Origin: a virus
IMG/VR virus record: IMGVR_UViG_3300044729_000371
Span: 1 to 28,204 of that record
Strand: one strand, 5' to 3'
DNA: 28,204 bases
Each line of letters begins with the position of its first letter. The stretch's first letter is position 1. The notes beneath the pieces are model-generated. The model did no database searches and was not told the DNA's origin. It saw only the letters and a list, made by a program, of their open reading frames with translations. The translations under genes were made by a program, and so were the position numbers. Positions 7,211-14,645 of the stretch are shown in pieces.

Positions 7211-8470
7211 ATGTCAATACTCCGCACATATAACGTCCAAAATCCAGATTCCGCATCGACAAACATTCAGTTATCTGCGAATGGTGGAATTGCGGTTGCG
7301 GGTATTGTAACAGCGACTGGTGGACTTACAGTTGGTGCTGGTGCTTCTGTTGTTGGTGTTGTAACAGCGACTGGTGGGTTTAGTGGAAATGTAACTGGTA
7401 ATGTAAATGCCACTGGACTCTCTACATTTTCTGGGGGCATTCAAGTTGGTGCTACGACAAGTATTACTGTCGGCAATACTTTTATTCAGAACAACTCTAT
7501 TGGTCTAGGTGCTACAACGACCACTGGACGCAATGCTGGTGTTGGAACTGTTGCCGGAACTTTAATTTTTAATACCACAACTGGATCTATCGAATATTAT
7601 ACTGGAACTTCTTGGGGCGCATTGAAAGCCTTTGATGCTACGGGAGGAACTATTACTATTGCAAATGGTAGAAAGATACATACATTTACTGGTTCGGGAA
7701 CTTTTTCTGTTAATGTTGGTACTGTTGATGTTGAATACCTTGTAGTTGCCGGCGGCGGTGGTGGTGGTTCCAGCGGCACCCCTAATTTTTTTGAGGCTGG
7801 TGGTGGAGGCGGTGCTGGAGGATTTAGAACAGGAACAAGTTTACCCGTAATTCCCGGACCTTACACAGTTACGGTTGGTGCTGGCGGTGCTGGTGGACCG
7901 AATGCTGGTGCTCCTACTTCTAATGGGTCTCCAGGCGCAAATTCGGTATTTTCTACCATAACTTCCACTGGTGGTGGAGGAGGTGGCGGAGGTTACGCTC
8001 CAGCACCTACTGGTGAAGGTGGTGGAAGACCAGGTGGATCTGGTGGAGGAGGACGTGGGCAGGGTGGTGCCGCAGGTGCTGGTAATACTCCACCAGTATC
8101 ACCACCACAAGGAAATTCTGGTGGTACTGGTTTAACTGCTAACACTCCTGATTCTGGATCCGGAGGTGGTGGCGGCGCTGGCGGCGCCGGAAGTCCTGCC
8201 CCTGCCCCACAAACGGGTGGTAATGGAGGTCCAGGTTCAGCATCTTCTATATCTGGAACATCAGTAACTTATGCTGGCGGCGGCGGGGGCTCTGGTGGAA
8301 CTTTGGGATCTGGAGGTCCTGGTGGCGGAGGAAATGCTGGACGTAATACTCCAGGTGGTAGTGGAAGTTCTAATACTGGCGGCGGGGGTGGCGGTAGTAA
8401 TGGACCATCAACTGCTACTCCAGGTGGTACCGGTGGTTCGGGTATCGTTATTATTTCATATCCTGTATAA
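7211..8470 (+). CDS. Glycine-rich tail fibre/adhesin protein
   Basis: The 419-residue product starts with MSILRTYNVQNPDSAST, then GIVTATGG shaft repeats, the connector STFSGGIQVGATTSITVGN...GVGTVAGTLIFN, and from about residue 155 one glycine-rich domain (IHTFTGSGTFSV, VEYLVVAGGGGGG, GAGGFRTGTSLPV, VGAGGAGG, NTPPVSPPQG, TYAGGGGGSGG, GGSGIVIISYPV). The domain is closest in order to the two copies in the gene at 1-1658, including the proline insert. It follows a late promoter and lacks a clear SD. Role inferred: adhesin-type fibre. Confidence 0.8.
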   Translation: MSILRTYNVQNPDSASTNIQLSANGGIAVAGIVTATGGLTVGAGASVVGVVTATGGFSGNVTGNVNATGLSTFSGGIQVGATTSITVGNTFIQNNSIGLGATTTTGRNAGVGTVAGTLIFNTTTGSIEYYTGTSWGALKAFDATGGTITIANGRKIHTFTGSGTFSVNVGTVDVEYLVVAGGGGGGSSGTPNFFEAGGGGGAGGFRTGTSLPVIPGPYTVTVGAGGAGGPNAGAPTSNGSPGANSVFSTITSTGGGGGGGGYAPAPTGEGGGRPGGSGGGGRGQGGAAGAGNTPPVSPPQGNSGGTGLTANTPDSGSGGGGGAGGAGSPAPAPQTGGNGGPGSASSISGTSVTYAGGGGGSGGTLGSGGPGGGGNAGRNTPGGSGSSNTGGGGGGSNGPSTATPGGTGGSGIVIISYPV

Positions 8471-8486
8471 CTTTTATTTATTTTTT

Positions 8487-9029
8487 ATGAAATATATTGA
8501 AATAGAAAATTTTTTTGAAAATCCCGAATCAATCATAGATCTTTCAAAAAATTTAGAGTTTTATACTTTTGATAAACATCCAGAAACTATCTCTGTGGGA
8601 AGATATGCTGGAAAACGAAGTTTACAATTACACAACATCTATCCAGAATTTTTTGAAAGTTTATGTTATGGTGTCATTTCACATTTAATTGATTTTTCTA
8701 AAGTTGAAAGTTGTGATTGGAGAGTGTCTTCTTATTTTTCATTGGTTAATTCTGATGACCATATCCCAGAAATACAGGTAATTCATCAAGATGTTGATGT
8801 TTTATACGCAGGAGTTATATACTTAAATGAAAATTCAGACAGACATTCTGGAACATCTCTTTACAAAAATGAAGATGGAAAATATAAATTAGTTTATGAA
8901 TTTGAGAATAAGTTTAATAAGATGATATTATATGATGCCACCATACCTCACGGAATTACAAAGTTTATTGATAATAGATTGAGTCTTTTATTTTTTATAA
9001 AAGATTTAAAAGTTACTTATCCTTCATAA
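8487..9029 (+). CDS. Putative 2OG-Fe(II) oxygenase (DUF6445-like)
   Basis: The 180-residue product starts at the ATG at 8487; a longer in-frame extension overlaps the upstream adhesin and is rejected. Likely Fe ligands are H100 and D102 (IHQDVD) and H155 (TIPHGI), with R164 (DNRLSLLFF) as the 2-oxoglutarate contact. The order VLYAGVIYLN, SGTSLY, NKMILYDA, PHG matches a small oxygenase-like family of marine phages and bacteria. The gene is visibly AT-rich, has no SD and no late promoter directly upstream (the nearby TTTATTTA is the reverse orientation), so it may be read from the upstream unit. Its insertion between fibre genes and its base composition suggest it was acquired separately from its neighbours. 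The substrate is unknown. Confidence 0.75.
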   Translation: MKYIEIENFFENPESIIDLSKNLEFYTFDKHPETISVGRYAGKRSLQLHNIYPEFFESLCYGVISHLIDFSKVESCDWRVSSYFSLVNSDDHIPEIQVIHQDVDVLYAGVIYLNENSDRHSGTSLYKNEDGKYKLVYEFENKFNKMILYDATIPHGITKFIDNRLSLLFFIKDLKVTYPS

Positions 9030-9032
9030 TAC

Positions 9033-9039
9033 ATAAATA
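9033..9039 (+). promoter_or_regulatory. Late promoter CATAAATA
   Basis: ATAAATA four bases after the stop of the oxygenase gene and 41 bases before the ATG at 9081, the longest leader among these late promoters. Confidence 0.6.
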
Positions 9040-9080
9040 AAAACATACCATTCATTTATTATATTCACGAATAAAGACTT

Positions 9081-9485
9081 ATGGCACACTTTGCTAAACT
9101 TGACGAAAACAACATCGTCACACAAGTTATCGTAGTAGATAACAAAGATATTACCGATCCTCACACAGGTCAAGAGGATGAGATTCTCGGTATTGCTTTC
9201 TGTAAGAAGCTTCTAGGTGGTAAGTGGGTTCAGACCTCTTATAACAGCAGCATCAGAAAGCGTTATGCTGGCGTTGGTTACTCATACAATGCTGGACTGG
9301 ATGCCTTCGTCGCACCAAAGCCTTTTGAGTCTTGGGTTCTTAATAACGAAACTGCCGACTGGGAATCACCTGTTGGTCCTGCTCCTGAACTGACCGAAGC
9401 AGAAGTCGAAGCAGGTTCACGTTATCAGTGGGACGAAGAGAACGGTGAGTGGGATCTCGTTACCCCAGAACCTGCCGCTGAATAA
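9081..9485 (+). CDS. Conserved marine-phage protein of unknown function (MAHFAKLDENN type)
   Basis: The 134-residue product begins MAHFAKLDENNIVTQVIVVDN and has GIAFCKKLLGGKWVQTSYN, RKRYAGVGYSYN, DAFVAPKPFESWVLN and an acidic C terminus (YQWDEENGEWDLVTPEPAAE). The type recurs in T4-like cyanophages and other marine phages near tail genes. No enzyme motif, signal peptide or membrane segment is visible. Its place inside the fibre cluster and the W/Y/P-rich composition suggest a virion or tail-assembly role; this is inference only. Confidence 0.75.
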   Translation: MAHFAKLDENNIVTQVIVVDNKDITDPHTGQEDEILGIAFCKKLLGGKWVQTSYNSSIRKRYAGVGYSYNAGLDAFVAPKPFESWVLNNETADWESPVGPAPELTEAEVEAGSRYQWDEENGEWDLVTPEPAAE

Positions 9486-9510
9486 TACTTTATATTAGGA
9501 GACTACTGAA

Positions 9511-9852
9511 ATGAATATTCGTTTGCCTGGTGTTGATACCGCTATTAAATATCTTCGCCCTGATGCTACATTTGATCTCTATAACAGGACCTTTACGCGC
9601 TGGTCCTGCCCCCACGGTTCTGAACCACCTGAATGGGAGGAGGTTGAAAGACAAATCGCTCACGATGTAGAAGTTTATAATTACTATCTCTATGCCCGTA
9701 ATCGTGAAACGGAGTATGGAGATTGGAAAGACCAACTGAACCTCCTCTATGATGATATCAAGTCTGGTAATTTGGAGAATGGTAAATGGGTTCAGATGGT
9801 AGAGGCAGTGAAAGCAAGACATCCAAAACCAGAAGGACAACCACCGCAGTAA
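9511..9852 (+). CDS. Small tail-associated protein, KYPKP family (member 1)
   Basis: The 113-residue product shares an organisation with the proteins at 14302 and 17099: an N-terminal GVDTAIKYLRPDATFDLYN part, a central acidic EWEEVERQI segment, a YLYARNRETEYGDWKDQLNLLYDDI helix, and a C terminus of the form VKARHPKPE. In other tail clusters proteins with this ending are treated as fibre-assembly or structural accessory proteins; that function is not shown here. SD AGGAG (9497-9501) is nine bases from the ATG. It ends five bases before the start of the 847-residue adhesin. Confidence 0.7.
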   Translation: MNIRLPGVDTAIKYLRPDATFDLYNRTFTRWSCPHGSEPPEWEEVERQIAHDVEVYNYYLYARNRETEYGDWKDQLNLLYDDIKSGNLENGKWVQMVEAVKARHPKPEGQPPQ

Positions 9853-9857
9853 AATAA

Positions 9858-12401
9858 ATGGCACTTGACCGTCTTACACAAATCACCAGTTCTGGTATTT
9901 CAAGCACCGCACCTTTGACGGGCATCAATATCACTGGTGTGATTACTGCGACTTCGATCACGGCACCAAACTACGGGAATGTCAATTCCACAGCACTAAA
10001 TGTATCAGGCGTCTCCACATTCCAGGCATCTTCTTTCTGGGGTGATGGAGACGTTGCTTATTTTGGAGACGGTCAGGACCTTCTGATTTTTCATAACAGC
10101 ACCGATAGTATTATTCGTGATAATGGTACTGGTGACTTGTTTATTGAGGGTGGTAATCGAATCAGGGTGACCAGCCCGACTGGTATTGAGACTTATGCGG
10201 TCTTCAACCAAGATGGTGCCGTAGAGTTGTGGTTTGATAACTCTAAAGAACTGGAAACCACAGGATACGGTGCGACTGTCTTTGGAGTTTTACAGTCACA
10301 AGGACTTCAATCTTCTGGTATCATTACTGCGACTAATGGAGTTCAAGTTGGTTCAGCTTCAAGTATCACTGTTGGTAATGTTTTCATAAGAAATAATCAA
10401 ATTGGTTTAGGTGCTACAACAACTGCTGCGTTAAATGCTGGCATAGGAACTGTTACTGGAACAATAGTATTCAACTCCGATTCAAGAGCAGTAGAACTTT
10501 GGAATGGAACAAGATGGGTAACGGTGGGTGGCGGAGGTTTTATAGAAGCTTCTGGTGGAGACGTTGTTGATTATAATGAGGGTAGTATTTTTTATAGAGC
10601 ACATATCTTTAGAGGTTCTGGAACTTTTTCAGTATCAGCAACACCATCAACCAGTAACACGGTAGATATTTTAATGGTTGGTGGTGGTGCTTCTGGAGGT
10701 ACGGCTGGTGGTGGTGGTGCTGGAGGTCTTTCTTTTATAAAGGGATATCAAGTTTCTGCAACACCAGGAAGTTATCCTATTAGTTTAGGTGGTGGTGGTG
10801 CTGCTCTTGGTCCTTATCCAAGTGGTGCTACTGGAATTCAGGGTAATGATGGATCAACAACATCTGCTTTTGGAATGTCAGTATCTGGTGGTGGAGGTGG
10901 CGGTGCTTATATTGGATCACCAGGATATACACCAACAACACAAGGTAGAAATGGTGCTTCTGGTGGTGGAGGTGGTTGGCATCCAGTTCAATATGCTAAC
11001 TCTGTTTTGGGTGGAATATCAACAACACCTGGACAAGGATATCCTGGTGGAAAGGGTGGACATCCAGGTTTTTATGCAACATATGTTTCTGGTGGCGGGG
11101 GCGGCGCTGGACAAGCAGGTCAATCGGCACAAGTTTATAAATCTGGTGATGGTGGAAATGGACTTCAATTTACAATAACTGGTCAGGCACTCTTTTATGC
11201 TGGCGGTGGCGGTGGTGGTAGTCAAGGAAATAATAATACCTCTGGAAATGGTGGACTTGGTGGTGGGGGCGGTGGAGGTGCCTGGAACACCTCCATTTAT
11301 GGTGATGGTGGACCAGTAGGATATGGAGTGACTTATGGTGGTCAGCCAGGCGCACCATTTGGAACTGGAGCACCTGCAGGTCAGAGTGTAACAGGAAGTA
11401 ATTTCGCAGCAGATGGTTGGGGTGGAGACGCTGCATTTTCTACAGGATCTGGTGGTGGGGGAATGGGAATATCAGTAATTCGTGGTGGTTCTGGTGGTTC
11501 TGGAATTGTTGTTGTTAGATATCCAATTGGTGGATTAAGAACAGTTCCAAAGGCAACAGGTGGAAATATAACTTATGCAAATGGAAAGACAATTCATACC
11601 TTTACAACATCTGGAACATTTACTGTCACAAACCCCACTCTAACTTCTGTTGATTACCTTATCGCTGCTGGTGGTGGTGGAGGTGGTGGTGGTTTTGATA
11701 CCAATGCTACTGCTGGCGGCGGTGGCGCTGGTGGATTAAGAACTGGAACTGGACAACCTGTTAGTGCTTCTCCTGGTGTTTATTCAGTTGTAGTTGGTTC
11801 TGGTGGACGTGGTGGTGTTTATCCTGGTTCTGCACAAGCTGTAGGAAGTAATGGTAATAATAGTTCTGCATTAGGTATTCCAGCAACTGGAGGCGGGGGT
11901 GGGAATGCGTGGTCAAATAATTCAATAGCAGCATCTCCTGGTGGTTCTGGTGGTGGAGGAGCAAACAACCCATCAACAACAAGCGCCGGAACTGGAACTC
12001 CGGATCAAGGTAATCCAGGTGGAACTGCTCAGGCATATAACCCAGCATCAGGAACAGGCGCTGGTGGAGGTGGTGGTGCAGGCGCTGCAGGATCACCAGC
12101 ACCAGGAGCAACTACCGTTGGTGGTGCCGGTGGTATTGGATTGTTCTCATCTATTTCTGGTCAAACAGTAATGTATTGCGCTGGTGGTGGAGGAGGTGGA
12201 CAACTTGGTGGCGCTGGATATCTTGGTGTTTCTGGAAATGGAGGGGGACTCAATATTAATGGAACATCTGGTTCGGTAGGAACTGGTGGTGGAGGAGGAG
12301 GTGGTGGAACTGGATTGAATAGTCCAACCACCAATCCACTTGCAAATACAATAGGTGGTAATGGTGGTTCTGGCATCGTCATCATCTCTTACCCATCATA
12401 A
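9858..12401 (+). CDS. Large tail fibre/adhesin with two glycine-rich domains
   Basis: This is the longest gene in the window (847 residues). The N terminus (MALDRLTQITSSGISSTAPLTGINITGVITAT) and the part to residue 150 (DVAYFGDGQDLLIFHNSTDSI, GAVELWFDNSKELETTGYG) are a fibre shaft of a type common in cyanophages. The connector GVQVGSASSITVGNVFIRNN...GTIVFNSDSRAVELWNGTRW follows. Two glycine-rich domains come next, about residues 245-560 (AHIFRGSGTF, VDILMVGGG, GGSGIVVVRYPIGG) and 575-847 (IHTFTTSGTF, VDYLIAAGGG, GGSGIVIISYPS). The tandem layout and the VVVRY-to-VIISY order match the protein at 1-1658, so the two are probably paralogues. The upstream ATAAATG is not a full late promoter, so it may depend on the promoter at 9033. 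Confidence 0.83.
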   Translation: MALDRLTQITSSGISSTAPLTGINITGVITATSITAPNYGNVNSTALNVSGVSTFQASSFWGDGDVAYFGDGQDLLIFHNSTDSIIRDNGTGDLFIEGGNRIRVTSPTGIETYAVFNQDGAVELWFDNSKELETTGYGATVFGVLQSQGLQSSGIITATNGVQVGSASSITVGNVFIRNNQIGLGATTTAALNAGIGTVTGTIVFNSDSRAVELWNGTRWVTVGGGGFIEASGGDVVDYNEGSIFYRAHIFRGSGTFSVSATPSTSNTVDILMVGGGASGGTAGGGGAGGLSFIKGYQVSATPGSYPISLGGGGAALGPYPSGATGIQGNDGSTTSAFGMSVSGGGGGGAYIGSPGYTPTTQGRNGASGGGGGWHPVQYANSVLGGISTTPGQGYPGGKGGHPGFYATYVSGGGGGAGQAGQSAQVYKSGDGGNGLQFTITGQALFYAGGGGGGSQGNNNTSGNGGLGGGGGGGAWNTSIYGDGGPVGYGVTYGGQPGAPFGTGAPAGQSVTGSNFAADGWGGDAAFSTGSGGGGMGISVIRGGSGGSGIVVVRYPIGGLRTVPKATGGNITYANGKTIHTFTTSGTFTVTNPTLTSVDYLIAAGGGGGGGGFDTNATAGGGGAGGLRTGTGQPVSASPGVYSVVVGSGGRGGVYPGSAQAVGSNGNNSSALGIPATGGGGGNAWSNNSIAASPGGSGGGGANNPSTTSAGTGTPDQGNPGGTAQAYNPASGTGAGGGGGAGAAGSPAPGATTVGGAGGIGLFSSISGQTVMYCAGGGGGGQLGGAGYLGVSGNGGGLNINGTSGSVGTGGGGGGGGTGLNSPTTNPLANTIGGNGGSGIVIISYPS

Positions 12402-12404
12402 ATA
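12398..12404 (+). promoter_or_regulatory. Late promoter CATAAATA
   Basis: ATAAATA contains the TAA stop of the upstream adhesin and lies 14 bases before the ATG at 12419. The leader AAAAAACCATAATGG is almost the same as that at 6078-6094. Confidence 0.75.
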
Positions 12405-12418
12405 TCTAAAAAACCATA

Positions 12419-13189
12419 ATGGCATATATTGGTAGACAACTAAATGCTGGAAATTATCTCAAACTGGATGATATTTCATCACAGTTTAATGGGTCTACCG
12501 TAAGATTCAACTTAACCTCTGGTGGCAATCCTCATTATCCAGGTTCACCATTTTCAATTCTGGTATCTCTTGGTGGTGTTATACAAGAACCATCATCAGC
12601 ATATGAGATTGATGAAAACCAAATCATCTTCGCAGCAGCACCACAATCAACTGACGACTTCTTCTGCATTTCTCTTGGAGAAGCATTAGCGATTGGAGTT
12701 CCTGGTGAAGGAACTGTTTCAACGAATAAGATACAATATGAATCTGTAACTTATGAGAAACTTGATCCATTAGCAAGAGGTGTCGGTATTCAGTCTGGCG
12801 GTGTTTCAATCGCTGGTGCTGGTGTTACTCAACTGAACTTTATTGGAACTGGAAACACATTCACTTATAATGTCTCCACCAAAACGGTTGACATTAGCAT
12901 TCAGAGTGGATCGGCAAACACAATCTTTGCTGTCAACTCTGTAGGTTTGAGTACCACAAAGAGTCTTGGAATCAATACAACGACCATTGCTGGTGCTGCC
13001 AATTCAGAAGGAGCAATTCAGGCAGTTGGTAACATTGCTCTTGTAGATGGTGCCATTTTAACAGATCAAAATATTGATTCAAATCTTTTTATCCCATCAG
13101 GTAAAAACGGTCTTGTAATTGGTCCTGTAACAGTTGGATTGGGAGTCACGATTGATGTGGCTTCTGGTTCCGTTTTAGTCGTAGTCTAA
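12419..13189 (+). CDS. Tail fibre-type structural protein (YIGRQL N-terminal module)
   Basis: The 256-residue product opens with YIGRQLNAGNYLKLDDISSQ and continues with FNLTSGG, PFSILVSLGGVIQEP and DDFFCISLGEALAIGVPGEG. This N-terminal module of about 100 residues is widespread in marine phage fibre proteins and may anchor the fibre to the virion. A GVGIQSGGVSIAGAGVTQLNFIG beta region follows, and the end is a cap module (GKNGLVIGPVTVGLGVTIDV...LVVV) like those at 4331, 15899 and 16135. It is the first gene after its late promoter and has no SD. Confidence 0.75.
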   Translation: MAYIGRQLNAGNYLKLDDISSQFNGSTVRFNLTSGGNPHYPGSPFSILVSLGGVIQEPSSAYEIDENQIIFAAAPQSTDDFFCISLGEALAIGVPGEGTVSTNKIQYESVTYEKLDPLARGVGIQSGGVSIAGAGVTQLNFIGTGNTFTYNVSTKTVDISIQSGSANTIFAVNSVGLSTTKSLGINTTTIAGAANSEGAIQAVGNIALVDGAILTDQNIDSNLFIPSGKNGLVIGPVTVGLGVTIDVASGSVLVVV

Positions 13190-13192
13190 ATA
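13186..13192 (+). promoter_or_regulatory. Late promoter variant CTAAATA
   Basis: CTAAATA contains the upstream stop TAA, 21 bases before the ATG at 13214. It departs from ATAAATA at the first base; the same variant occurs at 15878, 21363 and 24767. Confidence 0.5.
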
Positions 13193-13213
13193 TTCAAAAG
13201 GTGATATAAAGGA

Positions 13214-14302
13214 ATGAGTACTCTCCGCGTTAGTAATATAGAAGCAAAGGCAGATGCTTCAAGTCCTACTATTGATGAGAAGGTTAAAGTTACTAGCTCG
13301 CAGGGAAGAGTTCTAGTACAGATTGATGGTAAGACTGCTGGTATTACAAGCATTGGTATTAATACAACGAGTACTTCATTTACGATTGATGGAAATCAGA
13401 ATGTTCAATTTGTAGGTGTTATTACTGCTGCAAATGTTAATACAACTGGTGTTTCTACTTTTACTTCGGTTAATGTAACCGGACAGTCAACTTTTAATAA
13501 TACAAATACAACAGGTGTTTCTACTTTTACAAGATTAAATGTTGGAACTGGTGGAACTATAATTACCACAACTACTGGTGGTTTGGTTGGTATAGGAACC
13601 ACAAATCCATCACAAAAACTTGAAGTCGTTGGTGGAGAAATTAAGGCAGGTAGAGTTGATTCTAATGAAGAGGGTGGGCAAGTAAGTTTTGGTAGAGCAA
13701 CTGATAATGCGACTGGTTGGTATATTGATGTTTATGGTAATACCTCAACACCAAGTCTTCGTTTTGTTGATGTTACTAATGCAGCAATTAGAGCAGGAAT
13801 TGATAGCTCTGGAAATTTTCAACTTTCATCAGCAGGAACAAAGGTATTAAATAGTTCTGGGCTCCCTATACTTAATCAAACTGGAAGTATTCTTCAAGTA
13901 TATTGGAAAGATTTAGGAAGCGGAAATTTTACGGCAACTTCTACATCATCAACATATAGAGCAACAGGATTTACAAATACTATTACACCAAGTGCATCTA
14001 CTAGTAAGATACTTCACACTGTAACTATTGGATGTCAATTTATTTGTGATGGAAATTTAGCAATTGCTAGAGGTGGAACTGTAGTTTCTCCAAGTTTAAT
14101 GGACTCTTATAGAGATGGTATTACTGGTTCATATACAGTTGATATGCCCGCATATACTTTTACTTGGTTAGACAGTCCAGCGACGACATCATTGATTAGT
14201 TATGAATTGTATTGTAGGGCAACAGGATGTGGTGGAGTTATGTTTGTTGGATCAGCAGGAGATTTTAATTCTTCTTGGACTTTAATGGAGGTAGCAGCGT
14301 AA
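13214..14302 (+). CDS. Tail fibre protein with DSPATTS-type C-terminal head
   Basis: The 362-residue product starts with MSTLRVSNIEAKADASSPTI and a triple series of NTTGVSTFT/NVTGQSTF shaft repeats, then GLVGIGTTNPSQKLEV, a motif frequent before intramolecular chaperones although none is present here. From about residue 215 a head domain follows (ILNQTGSILQVYWKDL, TNTITPSASTSKILHTV, FTWLDSPATTSLISYEL, SWTLMEVAA) that is clearly homologous to the end of the protein at 16374. Both genes end in TTAATGGAGGT, where the coding sequence doubles as the SD of a KYPKP-family gene. Host binding is inferred from the terminal position. Confidence 0.8.
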   Translation: MSTLRVSNIEAKADASSPTIDEKVKVTSSQGRVLVQIDGKTAGITSIGINTTSTSFTIDGNQNVQFVGVITAANVNTTGVSTFTSVNVTGQSTFNNTNTTGVSTFTRLNVGTGGTIITTTTGGLVGIGTTNPSQKLEVVGGEIKAGRVDSNEEGGQVSFGRATDNATGWYIDVYGNTSTPSLRFVDVTNAAIRAGIDSSGNFQLSSAGTKVLNSSGLPILNQTGSILQVYWKDLGSGNFTATSTSSTYRATGFTNTITPSASTSKILHTVTIGCQFICDGNLAIARGGTVVSPSLMDSYRDGITGSYTVDMPAYTFTWLDSPATTSLISYELYCRATGCGGVMFVGSAGDFNSSWTLMEVAA

Positions 14303-14625
14303 TGAAAAAAATAACTATTCATCAGGCAATTGGTTCTTTACTACCTGGTGCTGAATTTTCAATAAGAGACGATGATTATAACACTATTGACTGGTGGGAC
14401 GAAGTATATCAACAACCAACAGAAGAGGAAGTAGAAGCAGAAATAGCAAGACTTCAAACAGAATATAGTCAGCAAGAATATCAAAGATTAAGAGCACCAG
14501 AATATCCAGACTTGAAAGAACTTGCTGATGCTTTGTATTGGTCTTCAAAAGACGATACTACCAAACTTGATGAGTATTATGCAAAATGTGAAGCAATTAA
14601 ATTAAAGTATCCTAAACCAGAATAA
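14302..14625 (+). CDS. Small tail-associated protein, KYPKP family (member 2)
   Basis: The 107-residue product starts at ATG 14302, which overlaps the upstream TAA by one base (TAATG). SD GGAGGT (14287-14292) is nine bases upstream inside the fibre gene. A possible upstream TTG at 14275 is less likely. Features: IGSLLPGAEFSIRDDDYNTIDWWDE, a glutamate-rich coiled-coil-like helix (EEEVEAEIARLQTEYSQQEYQRLRAPEYPD), and the family ending IKLKYPKPE. Tight coupling to the fibre gene fits an accessory or assembly role for that fibre; this is inference. Confidence 0.78.
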   Translation: MKKITIHQAIGSLLPGAEFSIRDDDYNTIDWWDEVYQQPTEEEVEAEIARLQTEYSQQEYQRLRAPEYPDLKELADALYWSSKDDTTKLDEYYAKCEAIKLKYPKPE

Positions 14626-14631
14626 TAAATA
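14625..14631 (+). promoter_or_regulatory. Late promoter AATAAATA
   Basis: ATAAATA begins at the last base of the upstream stop and lies 14 bases before the ATG at 14646. Confidence 0.75.
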
Positions 14632-14645
14632 CCTAAAAAACTCCA

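Noticed and set aside
8271-8486. Upstream extension of the oxygenase ORF at 8487
   Set aside because: It overlaps the adhesin frame and encodes an out-of-frame Val/Leu-rich shadow of polyglycine. The oxygenase similarity begins at the ATG at 8487.
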